64,000 bases of DNA from Winogradskyella flava (GCF_014243395.1 NZ_JACLCP010000001.1:806001-870000), one strand, 5' to 3'. Numbered from the stretch's first letter, positions 45,730 through 53,203 are shown. Notes: generated by a model not told the origin, from the sequence alone. A program made the numbers and translations.

Positions 45730-45751
45730 GAATGTGACTTTTATCACATTC
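45730..45751 (+). promoter_or_regulatory. Perfect Crp/Fnr-type palindrome upstream of the ferredoxin reductase gene
   Basis: GAATGTGA-CTTTTA-TCACATTC: 8-bp perfect half-sites around a 6-bp spacer, containing TGTGA-N6-TCACA, the consensus for Crp-family regulators. The centre is 45740.5. With the -7 box at 45770-45777 the start is near 45782-45784, so the site is centred at about -41.5 to -43.5, the place of a class II activator and where the -33 element is missing. It could also be a hairpin, but no T-run follows. Confidence 0.6.
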
Positions 45752-45769
45752 TACTTAAAAATCCATTAG

Positions 45770-45777
45770 TAGTTTTG
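45770..45777 (+). promoter_or_regulatory. -7 element of the ferredoxin reductase gene
   Basis: TAGTTTTG, exact TAnnTTTG. Predicted start about 45783; ATG at 45795. No TTG at the -33 position, where the Crp-like palindrome lies instead. Confidence 0.55.
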
Positions 45778-45794
45778 TTTCCAATTCTCAATTA

Positions 45795-46856
45795 ATGATT
45801 ACAACTGATATACTTATTATAGGTGCTGGGCCTACTGGACTTTTTACGGTTTTTGAAGCTGGGCTTTTAAAGTTAAAGTGTCATCTAATAGACGCATTGC
45901 CACAGCCAGGAGGGCAATGTTCCGAGATTTATCCTAAAAAACCCATTTACGATATCCCGGCATACCCTGAGATTTTAGCAGGTGATTTAACAGATAAATT
46001 GATGGAGCAATGCAAGCAATTTGAACCAGGATTTACACTTGGAGAGCGTGCAGAAACTATAGATAAACAACAGGATGGTACATTTATTGTTACAACCAAT
46101 AAAGGCACAAAACATCAAGCTCCAGTAATTGCAATTGCTAGTGGTCTTGGTAGTTTTGAACCTAGAAAACCGTTAATTCACAATATTTCTGATTTTGAGG
46201 ATAAGGGTGTTGAGTATATGATTAAAGAGCCAGAACTCTATCGCGATAAAAAAGTCGTGATTGCAGGTGGTGGAGATTCGGCGTTGGACTGGAGTATTTT
46301 TTTAAGTGATGTAGCCTCTAAAGTCACTTTGATACACAGAAGAAATGAGTTCCGTGGACATTTGGATTCTGTAGAAAAAGTGCAAGACTTAAAAAACGCA
46401 GGAAAGATTAATTTAATTACACCTGCAGAAGTAGTTGGCATTGTTGGAGATGATAAAGTGAAAGCCGTGGTTGTAAAGCAAGCTCAACATATAGAGAAAG
46501 AATTTGAAATTGAGTGTGATCATTTTATGCCACTTTTCGGGTTATCGCCAAAACTTGGACCTATCGCCAATTGGGGACTCGAGATTGAAAAGAATGCCAT
46601 AAAGGTTAATAACGCTTTAGATTATCAGACTAATATTCCAGGGATATTCGCCATAGGTGATGGTAACACCTATCCTGGAAAATTAAAATTGATTCTTTGC
46701 GGTTTTCATGAAGCTACTTTAATGTGTCAAGCCGCTTATCAAATTATCAATCCTGGTAAGCGTTATGTCTTAAAATATACTACCGTTAGTGGCGTAGACG
46801 GATTTGATGGCACCAGAAAAGAGGCGCCAAAAGCGGTTGTAAAGGCTATTGAGTAG
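45795..46856 (+). CDS. Ferredoxin--NADP reductase, thioredoxin-reductase-like type
   Basis: 353 residues with FAD motif ILIIGAGPTGLFTVFEAG, the NADPH-binding motif VVIAGGGDSALDWSIFLSD and the second FAD motif PGIFAIGDGNTYPGKLKLI. The redox CxxC of thioredoxin reductases is absent, the mark of the TrxR-like FNR group. FSEIYPKKPIYDIPAYPEI-like sequence (QCSEIYPKKPIYDIPAYPE) is typical. Moves electrons between NADPH and ferredoxin; a 2Fe-2S ferredoxin gene lies 336 bp downstream with a small gene inserted between. Probable control by a Crp/Fnr-type regulator. Confidence 0.93.
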   Translation: MITTDILIIGAGPTGLFTVFEAGLLKLKCHLIDALPQPGGQCSEIYPKKPIYDIPAYPEILAGDLTDKLMEQCKQFEPGFTLGERAETIDKQQDGTFIVTTNKGTKHQAPVIAIASGLGSFEPRKPLIHNISDFEDKGVEYMIKEPELYRDKKVVIAGGGDSALDWSIFLSDVASKVTLIHRRNEFRGHLDSVEKVQDLKNAGKINLITPAEVVGIVGDDKVKAVVVKQAQHIEKEFEIECDHFMPLFGLSPKLGPIANWGLEIEKNAIKVNNALDYQTNIPGIFAIGDGNTYPGKLKLILCGFHEATLMCQAAYQIINPGKRYVLKYTTVSGVDGFDGTRKEAPKAVVKAIE

Positions 46857-46863
46857 ATAGTAA

Positions 46864-47194
46864 ATAGTAGAAAGTAATTAGTAAATGGCTATACAAAAAT
46901 TTGAAGATTTGTTGGTTTGGCAAAAGTCTCGGGATTTAGCAGTTTCCATTTCAAATAATATTTCAGAAGGATTTGATAGAAATTCAAATGCAGATTTCGC
47001 GAGATTTTTATATATCGCTTTATCTTCAAATAGTGAGGTAAGATCCATGTTATATATTTCAGTTAGGCTAAATTCTATTGGTAAACAAGAAGCCGATGAA
47101 TTAATTGAGAGAACCAATGAAATATCCAAAATGTTGCATGGTCTAATAAAATCAATTAAGAACTAAGGACTTATTCCTAATTACTAAATACTAT
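46864..47194. mobile_element. Candidate small mobile unit: four-helix-bundle gene between 18-bp inverted repeats
   Basis: Left end ATAGTA-GAA-AGTAATTAG (46864-46881) and right end CTAATTACT-AAA-TACTAT (47177-47194) are inverted repeats matching at 15 of 18 positions. They enclose exactly the small four-helix-bundle gene and split a ferredoxin reductase/ferredoxin pair. Relatives of the gene lie in 23S rRNA intervening sequences, which also have paired ends. No transposase; movement would be passive. The right end reaches into the ferredoxin start codon. Confidence 0.4.
46885..47166 (+). CDS. Four-helix-bundle protein (S23 / IVS family), internally shortened
   Basis: 93 residues. FEDLLVWQKSRDLAV matches the start of the family and ISNNISEGFDRNSNADFARFLYIALSSNSEV the core, but the roughly 25-30 residues normally between them (helix 1 end and the QIRRAAVSI segment) are missing. 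The joint reads LAVSISNNI, as if two AVSI-coding stretches had recombined. Full-length members are about 115-125 residues and form a pentameric four-helix bundle of unknown function. The frame stays open, so it may be expressed, but the fold is probably damaged. Flanked by inverted repeats. Confidence 0.75.
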   Translation: MAIQKFEDLLVWQKSRDLAVSISNNISEGFDRNSNADFARFLYIALSSNSEVRSMLYISVRLNSIGKQEADELIERTNEISKMLHGLIKSIKN

Positions 47195-47519
47195 GGACAT
47201 AAACATAACCATTATAGACCGAGAGGGTGTGTCCCACAAAATCGAAGCGCCCACTGATATGGCTATGAACCTTATGGAAGTCGTTCGTTCTTTTGAGCTA
47301 GCTCCGGAAGGGACTATAGGTGTTTGTGGAGGTATGGCGATGTGTGCTTCTTGCCAATGTTATGTGTTAAGTAATACTGAATTACCAGAAATGCAAGATG
47401 ATGAGGAGGCTATGCTTTCTGAAGCATTTTATGTTAAGGACAATTCAAGATTAGGTTGTCAAATTCAAATGACTCAAGAAATGGAAGGTTTAGAGGTTGA
47501 GTTAGCGCCTGAATCGTAA
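47193..47519 (+). CDS. 2Fe-2S ferredoxin (adrenodoxin-like)
   Basis: 108 residues with the plant/adrenodoxin-type cluster pattern Cys45, Cys51, Cys54 and Cys89 (GVCGGMAMCASCQCYVL and LGCQIQ). Adrenodoxin-like ferredoxins of this size work in Fe-S cluster assembly or with cytochromes P450. The reductase gene upstream is the probable partner. The first two bases of its ATG belong to the right inverted repeat of the inserted unit, so its own leader was probably remodelled. Confidence 0.93.
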   Translation: MDINITIIDREGVSHKIEAPTDMAMNLMEVVRSFELAPEGTIGVCGGMAMCASCQCYVLSNTELPEMQDDEEAMLSEAFYVKDNSRLGCQIQMTQEMEGLEVELAPES

Positions 47520-48416
47520 TTACTCAGTTTTATAATCAATCAAAGGCGTTGGTCCTTCCAATAAAAAGCGATCAATTTTTAAAGTGCCATCTTCCGTCGT
47601 TACAATCTGCCATTTAATTAAAGAGATTTTACCATCTTCAATCTCTATACCCGTAATACTTCTAGGATGTACGCAACTACCATCATTAAAAAAAGCAATA
47701 TCACCAGGTTCTGGGAATCGTGGTCTGTGTGTATGACCTGCTATGGTTATTAAATTTTTATTTTCAATAATCCATTTTTTTGTTCTTCGTTCTACTTTTA
47801 TAAGTTCTTTGTAGTTTTTTGCTGGACTCGTAGGATCTGCAATACCCATAACGTTCAAAGGTTTCCAGAGAATGCGAACCATAAAACGACTCCATTTCCA
47901 GAAGAGATAATTCCACCAATCAGCTTGATGGCCATGACAAAGAAAGAGTTCTTGCCCAGTATCAGAATGCTCTAAAACAATACCTTCATGGTATTTTATA
48001 TCACAAAACAATTCAACATCTTCCCCAACTTTGGGGTCGAAATATGTGGACAAGTACTTTTCAACATAGTTCGGATCACGATAAACCATATCATGGTTGC
48101 CCCAAATCATATGTAATCGATGTTCTTCATGAAATTGTTTCATGAGTAAATACACATTTTTATGTGCATTTAGGATAGACTCAAAAGATAGATTCTCCCA
48201 TAATTCATCACCATCACCCAGCTCACAATAGCTAAAACCTTCAGAATAATAATGCTTTAAGGCATGGAAATAAATATTCCTGTTATTGGCAAAATCGTCT
48301 GCAAAACTATTGTCCCCACGATGGCAATCACTAAACAAAATGAACTTCGAGGAATCATCGAACTTAATACGAAATGCATTTTTATATGCACGATCTAATC
48401 TCGATTTTGAAGACAT
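47520..48416 (-). CDS. Metallophosphoesterase
   Basis: 298 residues of the calcineurin-like phosphoesterase fold: FSDCHRGDNSFADDF (D-x-H), ELGDGDELWENLS (GD), MIWGNHDMVYRDP (GNHD), FLCHGHQADWW (GH) and IAGHTHRPRFP (GHxH), all metal ligands present. Resembles UDP-2,3-diacylglucosamine hydrolase-like and related enzymes, but it is longer, and the substrate cannot be fixed. Converges directly with the ferredoxin gene (no gap). No signal peptide. Confidence 0.9.
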   Translation of the reverse strand: MSSKSRLDRAYKNAFRIKFDDSSKFILFSDCHRGDNSFADDFANNRNIYFHALKHYYSEGFSYCELGDGDELWENLSFESILNAHKNVYLLMKQFHEEHRLHMIWGNHDMVYRDPNYVEKYLSTYFDPKVGEDVELFCDIKYHEGIVLEHSDTGQELFLCHGHQADWWNYLFWKWSRFMVRILWKPLNVMGIADPTSPAKNYKELIKVERRTKKWIIENKNLITIAGHTHRPRFPEPGDIAFFNDGSCVHPRSITGIEIEDGKISLIKWQIVTTEDGTLKIDRFLLEGPTPLIDYKTE

Positions 48417-48532
48417 GGATAGGTTACTCGATAACCGAGATTTTTATTGTTACATACGCTCAGAAAGCTAACGATATGTCTTTTAGATTTCTGTTCTGCT
48501 TTTCTCATGGTCATTGACTAAAGTAATAAAAC

Positions 48533-49228
48533 TTATTGGATTTTTGAGATGACAACGGGTAACAAACGTTCAACAAATAATGAATAAGCCAGTTCAGATG
48601 GATGTAAACCATCAGAAGCGACAAGGTCTGGATTGTCGAGTCCTTGCCGAGTGATATCCGTAATATTTATAAATGTAATCCCATTAGAGTTGCAATAGCC
48701 CTCTGCAAAATTGTTGTATTGATCTATGTCTTCAGATGTTGTTTCTGAAAACCCAAAGCCTTGACCAAAAGGTGTATAGGCATAATCTGGTATGGAGACC
48801 ACAATAACCTTGTTGACATTGCCTTGAGCCAATTCAATAGCTTTTGTTGCGAGTAGAGGAAATTCTTCTTCATACAACGAAAACGGTCTGTTTTGGTATT
48901 GATTATTAACACCAATTAAAAGCGTCACTACATCATAAGTATTTGAAAGATTTTCATTGTCTATAGCATTGATAAGACTTGTAGTTGTCCATCCAGTTTG
49001 TGCAATTACGCGCAAGCTAAAACTATCTACATCAGGAAAGCCTGCTACTAAACTATCTTTTAATTGTTCTGGAAAACGGCAAGTATCACAAACGCTTTGT
49101 CCTATAGTGTAGCTATCGCCTAATGATAAAATATTATAAAATTGAGGTGTTACAGATACCTCATCGTCATTAGATTTACATGTAAAAACAATAAATCCTA
49201 AAACCAAAACCAAAAGTTTCTTTTTCAT
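48533..49228 (-). CDS. SGNH/GDSL-family hydrolase lipoprotein
   Basis: 231 residues. Lipoprotein signal MKKKLLVLVLGFIVFTC (Cys17), then the SGNH blocks: ILSLGDSYTIGQS (block I Ser), IAQTGWTT (block II Gly), LIGVNNQYQ (block III Asn) and ASDGLHPSELAY (block V Asp/His). An esterase or deacylase in the periplasm, anchored to a membrane; substrate unknown. ATG at 49228 preferred to the TTG seven codons upstream. It follows the terminator of the gene to its right by about 24 bp. Confidence 0.9.
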   Translation of the reverse strand: MKKKLLVLVLGFIVFTCKSNDDEVSVTPQFYNILSLGDSYTIGQSVCDTCRFPEQLKDSLVAGFPDVDSFSLRVIAQTGWTTTSLINAIDNENLSNTYDVVTLLIGVNNQYQNRPFSLYEEEFPLLATKAIELAQGNVNKVIVVSIPDYAYTPFGQGFGFSETTSEDIDQYNNFAEGYCNSNGITFINITDITRQGLDNPDLVASDGLHPSELAYSLFVERLLPVVISKIQ

Positions 49229-49251
49229 AATTAAAAAATACAAAAACAAAA

Positions 49252-49278
49252 AAACCTTTCAAGATTGAAAGGTTTTTT
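49252..49278 (-). terminator. Terminator between the zinc-ribbon-like protein gene and the GDSL gene
   Basis: AAAACCTTTC pairs with GAAAGGTTTT (loop AAGATT), with A-run on one side and T-run on the other, so it works in both directions. It ends the minus-strand gene at 49292. Confidence 0.85.
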
Positions 49279-49291
49279 TTATGTTAAAGAA

Positions 49292-49981
49292 TTATTGTTT
49301 TTTATCTACTAGTTTTACACCATGATAAGGGCAAAATGTCCATTTCCCATTGTGTTCCTCATCCGTTTCTGGGCAAACCTTTTCTTCTAATAGACATGCT
49401 AAAGGCAGCATGACATCTTTCTTAAAATCACCTAATTCAAATTTAATAGTTTCAGAACTATAAGGATCTATTGGTATAACATTGTTCTTTCTGTCAGGGC
49501 TTTCAAAGACAATAAATTGCATATTTTCTCCCATTGGACCCATCATATTTTTCATCATTGGTTTCATCATTGACAGAAAATTGACGATATCTGGATTAAG
49601 ATTATCATTATCAACACGTTTTAAATCTGTATTCATATAGTTAACATTCAATTGTTCCCTGACAATATTTTCGTCATCATAAGTTATTCCACCAAATGTT
49701 CCTATTTTTCCTTTTAAAGCCATTACAAAAACATAGTCTTTAACTAAATTAACTATGTCTTCTGTGTCACTTATTGATGTTGTTGGGTCTTGAGAGAATA
49801 CTACATTCCAATATTCAGTTGGGATCCACCATATTATATCAATGGTATCTGCATTATCGCTTCCATATTGAGTTTCTGTTAGAAAATCATCAATACTAAC
49901 CTCTTCAAATTTTTTGTTTTGACCACTAATTGAAATTATAATGAAATAAAGTGAACAAAAAAGCGCAATTTTTTTTTTCAT
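49292..49981 (-). CDS. Secreted protein with C-terminal Cys/His cluster, hypothetical
   Basis: 229 residues with a signal peptide (MKKKIALFCSLYFIIISISG). The middle has no recognised domain but includes EYWNVVFSQDPTTSI and a Met-rich MMKPMMKNMMGPMGENMQF segment. The C-terminus (CPETDEEHNGKWTFCPYHG) has the spacing of a zinc-ribbon-like or metal site: two CP pairs and a histidine. ATG 49981 is preferred; an in-frame ATG at 49999 overlaps the upstream gene. It lies 4 bp after the acyl-CoA dehydrogenase stop and is probably co-transcribed with it. Function unknown. Confidence 0.7.
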   Translation of the reverse strand: MKKKIALFCSLYFIIISISGQNKKFEEVSIDDFLTETQYGSDNADTIDIIWWIPTEYWNVVFSQDPTTSISDTEDIVNLVKDYVFVMALKGKIGTFGGITYDDENIVREQLNVNYMNTDLKRVDNDNLNPDIVNFLSMMKPMMKNMMGPMGENMQFIVFESPDRKNNVIPIDPYSSETIKFELGDFKKDVMLPLACLLEEKVCPETDEEHNGKWTFCPYHGVKLVDKKQ

Positions 49982-49985
49982 AACC

Positions 49986-51164
49986 TTATTTAAAAGCATT
50001 TAATCCCGTAACATCTAACCCTGTGATGAGTAAATGAATATCGTGAGTACCTTCATAAGTTACCACACTTTCAAGGTTCATCATATGTCTCATAATACTA
50101 TATTCCCCGCTGATTCCCATACCGCCTAACATTTGTCTTGCATCGCGAGCAATGGTTAAGGCCATATCTACATTATTTCGTTTGGCCATAGATATTTGTG
50201 CAGAGGTAGCTGTGCCCTTTTCTCGCATAACACCAAGTCTCCACGCTAACAATTGTGCTTTGGTGATTTCAGTAATCATCTCTGCTAATTTCTTTTGTTG
50301 CAACTGAAATTGCCCAATAGGTTTTCCGAATTGAATACGTTCCTTACTATATCTTAATGCGGTATCATAGCAGTCCATAGCTGCACCAATAGCTCCCCAA
50401 GCAATTCCGTATCGTGCCGAGTCCAAACATCCAAGCGGAGCGCCTAATCCGGATTTGTTCGGTAATAAGTTTTCTTTCGGAACTTTGACATTATCAAAAA
50501 TAAGCTCACCAGTTGCAGAAGCTCTCAATGACCATTTGTTATGGGTTTCTGGAGTTGAAAAGCCTTCCATGCCTCGTTCTACAATCAATCCGTGGATTCG
50601 ACCTTCTTCATTCTTAGCCCAAACAACTGCTACCTGACAAAAAGGTGAATTAGAAATCCACATTTTTGCTCCATTTAAAAGATAATGGTCTCCCATATCT
50701 TTATAGTTTGTGGTCATTCCTCCAGGATTACTTCCGTGATCTGGTTCTGTTAAACCAAAGGAACCCATCCATTCGCCAGATGCTAATTTCGGTAGATATT
50801 TTTGGCGTTGTTCTTCGTTACCATATTTCCAAATAGGATACATGACTAACGAGGATTGTACTGAAGCGGTACTTCGAACACCCGAATCACCTCGCTCAAT
50901 TTCTTGCATTATTAATCCGTAAGAAATTTGATCTAAACCTGCGCCACCATATTCTTCTGGTATATAAGGTCCAAAAGCACCAATTTCTGCTAAGCCTCCA
51001 ATGATGGATTTTGGAAACTCTGCTTTTTGAGCAGCGTCTTCTATAATTGGAGAAACATCACGTTTTACCCATTCCCTTGCAGCATCACGCACTAATTTAT
51101 GCTCTTCTGTTAGTAATTCATCTAGATTATAGTAATCTGGTGCTTCGAATAAATCTGGCTTCAT
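49986..51164 (-). CDS. Acyl-CoA dehydrogenase, glutaryl-CoA dehydrogenase type
   Basis: 392 residues with all acyl-CoA dehydrogenase domains: SFGLTEPDHGSNPGGM (FAD and substrate loop), WISNSPFCQVAVVWAK, RIQFGKPIGQFQL and the active-site glutamate in VVTYEGTHDIH (near 370). The signature STASVQSSLVMYPI and the Arg preceding it are characteristic of glutaryl-CoA dehydrogenase, which oxidises and decarboxylates glutaryl-CoA to crotonyl-CoA in lysine/tryptophan breakdown. Strong promoter upstream contains a 12-bp palindrome, so repression is likely. Downstream gene is 4 bp away. Confidence 0.93.
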   Translation of the reverse strand: MKPDLFEAPDYYNLDELLTEEHKLVRDAAREWVKRDVSPIIEDAAQKAEFPKSIIGGLAEIGAFGPYIPEEYGGAGLDQISYGLIMQEIERGDSGVRSTASVQSSLVMYPIWKYGNEEQRQKYLPKLASGEWMGSFGLTEPDHGSNPGGMTTNYKDMGDHYLLNGAKMWISNSPFCQVAVVWAKNEEGRIHGLIVERGMEGFSTPETHNKWSLRASATGELIFDNVKVPKENLLPNKSGLGAPLGCLDSARYGIAWGAIGAAMDCYDTALRYSKERIQFGKPIGQFQLQQKKLAEMITEITKAQLLAWRLGVMREKGTATSAQISMAKRNNVDMALTIARDARQMLGGMGISGEYSIMRHMMNLESVVTYEGTHDIHLLITGLDVTGLNAFK

Positions 51165-51185
51165 ATATACGATATTTTGTCACTG

Positions 51186-51216
51186 CAAAAGTAACGAAAA
51201 CGTTTTCATTGCCCAA
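51186..51216 (-). promoter_or_regulatory. Acyl-CoA dehydrogenase promoter with internal palindromic operator
   Basis: On the minus strand TTG (51216-51214), 20-bp spacer, TACTTTTG (51193-51186, exact TAnnTTTG). The spacer holds the perfect palindrome GAAAACGTTTTC (51196-51207), whose central CG recalls LacI-type operators. Bound protein would block RNA polymerase. Confidence 0.6.
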
Positions 51217-51224
51217 TAAGAGTA

Positions 51225-51938
51225 TCACATTTTCAGATAAAAATCCTTTGTCAAATTAATATAGTCTTCGGTATATTGATGACGTCCAGTTTCAATAATT
51301 AATTCTGAAGTTTCAACCGCATGTTTTTGAAACATAAATTCAATAAGACTGCGTTTTATTTCTGTATGCGTATTTCCCTTTACATGCAGTTTACGCGTTG
51401 GCGATAAGCCGACTTTTGATGCTAATTCTATAAAGGATCGTTCTTCTTTAAAAGGAATAATCACAGAAAAAGAGCCATTTTCTGATAGTAAGTTTGCCAC
51501 GGCGTAAATAATATGTTCAAAAGGCATGGCATCGCTAAAACGAGCTAAATCTCTTGCTTTATCGTTAGTTTTATAATCTTCAGAATAGAACGGTGGATTG
51601 CAAATAATTAGATCGAAAGTGTCTTCAACTTCTTCAACAAACTCCAATAATGATGCATGGTAACAAAACAATCTATCGCTCCATGGTGAGTTTTCAAAAT
51701 TTTCCGCGCACTGTTCATAAGCATCTTCGTCAATCTCAATAGCTTCAATATTTTGGGCATGACTTCTCTGGGCCAGCATCAAGGACAAGATGCCTGTACC
51801 AGCACCAATATCTAAAACTGAAGATGGATTATTCTCAATAGAAGTCCAGGCGCCCAATAAAACGCCGTCTGTACCAATTTTCATGGCACAGCGATCTTGT
51901 TCTATTGTAAATTGTTTGAATTTGAATGGCTTATTCAT
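51225..51938 (-). CDS. trmN6: tRNA1(Val) adenine-N6-methyltransferase
   Basis: 237 residues, N6-adenine methyltransferase of the YfiC type: FKFKQFTIEQDRCAMKIGTDGVLLG, motif I VLDIGAGTGILSLMLAQR and the catalytic ICNPPFYSED (NPPF). Modifies A37 of tRNA-Val in E. coli. Upstream lies a double-palindrome repeat element and rimM on the same strand. The start MNKPFKFKQF is normal for Bacteroidota. Confidence 0.92.
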   Translation of the reverse strand: MNKPFKFKQFTIEQDRCAMKIGTDGVLLGAWTSIENNPSSVLDIGAGTGILSLMLAQRSHAQNIEAIEIDEDAYEQCAENFENSPWSDRLFCYHASLLEFVEEVEDTFDLIICNPPFYSEDYKTNDKARDLARFSDAMPFEHIIYAVANLLSENGSFSVIIPFKEERSFIELASKVGLSPTRKLHVKGNTHTEIKRSLIEFMFQKHAVETSELIIETGRHQYTEDYINLTKDFYLKM

Positions 51939-51942
51939 TTTT

Positions 51943-52008
51943 TGTCATCCTGAACTAGTTTCAGGATCTTTATTTTTTATTAGATGCTGAAATAAATTCA
52001 GCATGACA
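51943..52008. repeat. REP-like double palindrome between rimM and trmN6
   Basis: TGTCATCCTGAACTAG...TTCAGGAT and ATGCTGAAATAAATTCAGCATGACA: two hairpins (ATCCTGAA/TTCAGGAT and ATGCTGAA/TTCAGCAT) that are themselves arms of a larger inverted repeat ending in TGTCAT and ATGACA. This resembles dispersed palindromes with the core CTGAA-N-TTCAG seen in flavobacterial genomes, recalled from experience and not searched here. Confidence 0.6.
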
Positions 52009-52013
52009 GCATA

Positions 52014-52544
52014 TTATTCAGATAGATATAAATCAATCAATCCATTAGGTGTATTTACTTCAATGGTTTTATTCTTTCGATCTACTTTAACGATAAATTC
52101 GTCATTCATTGGAATAAGGATTTCAATACCATCTCTATCAATTTCAAAAAGTGCTTGTGCCGTAGAATCGTTTATTGCCTTTATAATGCCAACCTCTCCA
52201 AAGTTTATATCTTTAATTTTAAAACCAGTGACTTCATGAAAATAAAACTTATTACCCTCTAGTTTTGGAAGTAGATCCAATGGTAAGTATAGTTCTGATT
52301 TTATTAGAGCGTCTGCATCAGCTTCTGTATCTACATCTTCTAGCTTCAAACGTAGTAAGTCTGATTTATGTAGTTGAGAGGATTCTATGAAAAAAGGCAC
52401 TAAATTCCCTCGAAGATCCATGAAAATGGCATCTAAATTATCATATAGTTCGGGTTCGTCCGTATCTAGTTTAGCAAGGAGCTCCCCTTTAAAACTATAT
52501 TTCTTAACAATTTTACCTAAATAAAAGCAATCTTCTTTTTTCAT
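52014..52544 (-). CDS. rimM: 16S rRNA processing protein RimM
   Basis: 176 residues: N-terminal RimM domain (FYLGKIVKKYSFKGELLAKL) and the C-terminal PRC-barrel domain (KLEGNKFYFHEVTGFKIKD, LIPMNDEFIVKVDRKNKTIEV). Assists maturation of the 30S subunit head by binding S19 and 16S rRNA. Second gene after rpsP, the conserved order. A terminator hairpin lies between rpsP and rimM, so rimM would be made at lower level by read-through. Confidence 0.94.
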   Translation of the reverse strand: MKKEDCFYLGKIVKKYSFKGELLAKLDTDEPELYDNLDAIFMDLRGNLVPFFIESSQLHKSDLLRLKLEDVDTEADADALIKSELYLPLDLLPKLEGNKFYFHEVTGFKIKDINFGEVGIIKAINDSTAQALFEIDRDGIEILIPMNDEFIVKVDRKNKTIEVNTPNGLIDLYLSE

Positions 52545-52557
52545 GAGAATATTATGA

Positions 52558-52591
52558 AATAAAAAACCCTGACGATTTAATGTCAGGGTTT
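52558..52591 (-). terminator. Terminator between rpsP and rimM
   Basis: Perfect 10-bp stem AAACCCTGAC (52564-52573) and GTCAGGGTTT (52582-52591). Read on the minus strand it is followed by TTTTTTATTTC. Strong intrinsic terminator or attenuator of rimM. Confidence 0.85.
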
Positions 52592-52612
52592 AAAAGTATA
52601 AAATTAAATTTT

Positions 52613-53128
52613 TTACTCTTCTTCGTTAGAAGCAGTTGTTTCTTCAGCAGCAACATCTTCTGCTACTTCTTCTTCAACTACTGGTGCAGCTGCTGCAATA
52701 CGCGCTTCATTCACTGCTTTTTCAGCTTCTAAGGCTTTCGCTCTAGCATCGGCTTCGGCTTTAGATAAACCATCAGTTTTTGCTTGAATTTTAGCTGCTT
52801 TTTCTTCTAACCAAGCATCGAACTTCGCTTGCGCTTGTTCTTCGGTTAATGCACCTTTTCTAACACCTCCAGCTAAATGTTTTTTCAACATTGCCCCTTT
52901 GTAAGACAAAATTGCTTTTGCAGTGTCAGTTGGTTGTGCACCATTCTGCAACCATTTTACAGCACCATCAACGTCTAATTCGATTGTTGCAGGATTTGTA
53001 TTTGGATTGTAAGCACCTAATTTTTCTAAGTATTTACCATCTCTTTTAGAGCGAGAATCCGCTGCTACGATCCAGTAATAAGGTTTTCCTTTTTTACCGT
53101 GTCTTTGTAATCTGATTTTTACAGGCAT
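52613..53128 (-). CDS. rpsP: 30S ribosomal protein S16 with long C-terminal tail
   Basis: 171 residues. The first 80 or so are S16 (PVKIRLQRHGKKGKPYYWIV, ADSRSKRDGKYLEKLGAYNP, and WLQNGAQPTDTAKAIL). The rest is a Lys/Ala/Glu-rich extension (about 90-171) ending in an acidic, low-complexity tail (VVEEEVAEDVAAEETTASNEEE quoted in part), usual in Bacteroidota. Part of the small ribosomal subunit. Strong promoter 47 bp upstream; a short hairpin lies in the leader just before the ATG. Confidence 0.96.
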   Translation of the reverse strand: MPVKIRLQRHGKKGKPYYWIVAADSRSKRDGKYLEKLGAYNPNTNPATIELDVDGAVKWLQNGAQPTDTAKAILSYKGAMLKKHLAGGVRKGALTEEQAQAKFDAWLEEKAAKIQAKTDGLSKAEADARAKALEAEKAVNEARIAAAAPVVEEEVAEDVAAEETTASNEEE

Positions 53129-53142
53129 AATAATTAATTAGT

Positions 53143-53157
53143 GAGGTTCTCGACCTC
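53143..53157 (-). promoter_or_regulatory. Hairpin in the rpsP leader
   Basis: GAGGT (53143-53147) and ACCTC (53153-53157) with a 5-nt loop, about 15 bp before the rpsP ATG. S16 leader structures have been proposed for Flavobacteria; whether this is one needs a covariance-model search. Confidence 0.35.
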
Positions 53158-53174
53158 TGTTATTAATGAGGGCG

Positions 53175-53203
53175 CAAAGATAGTATATTTTTTTAATTTA
53201 CAA
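53175..53203 (-). promoter_or_regulatory. rpsP promoter
   Basis: On the minus strand TTG (53203-53201), 18-bp spacer and TATCTTTG (53182-53175), an exact TAnnTTTG. Transcription should start near 53168, leaving a leader of about 40 nt. Confidence 0.75.

Noticed and set aside
46878..47129. Minus-strand frame opposite the four-helix-bundle gene
   Set aside because: The plus-strand frame matches a known family; the antisense frame is a shadow.
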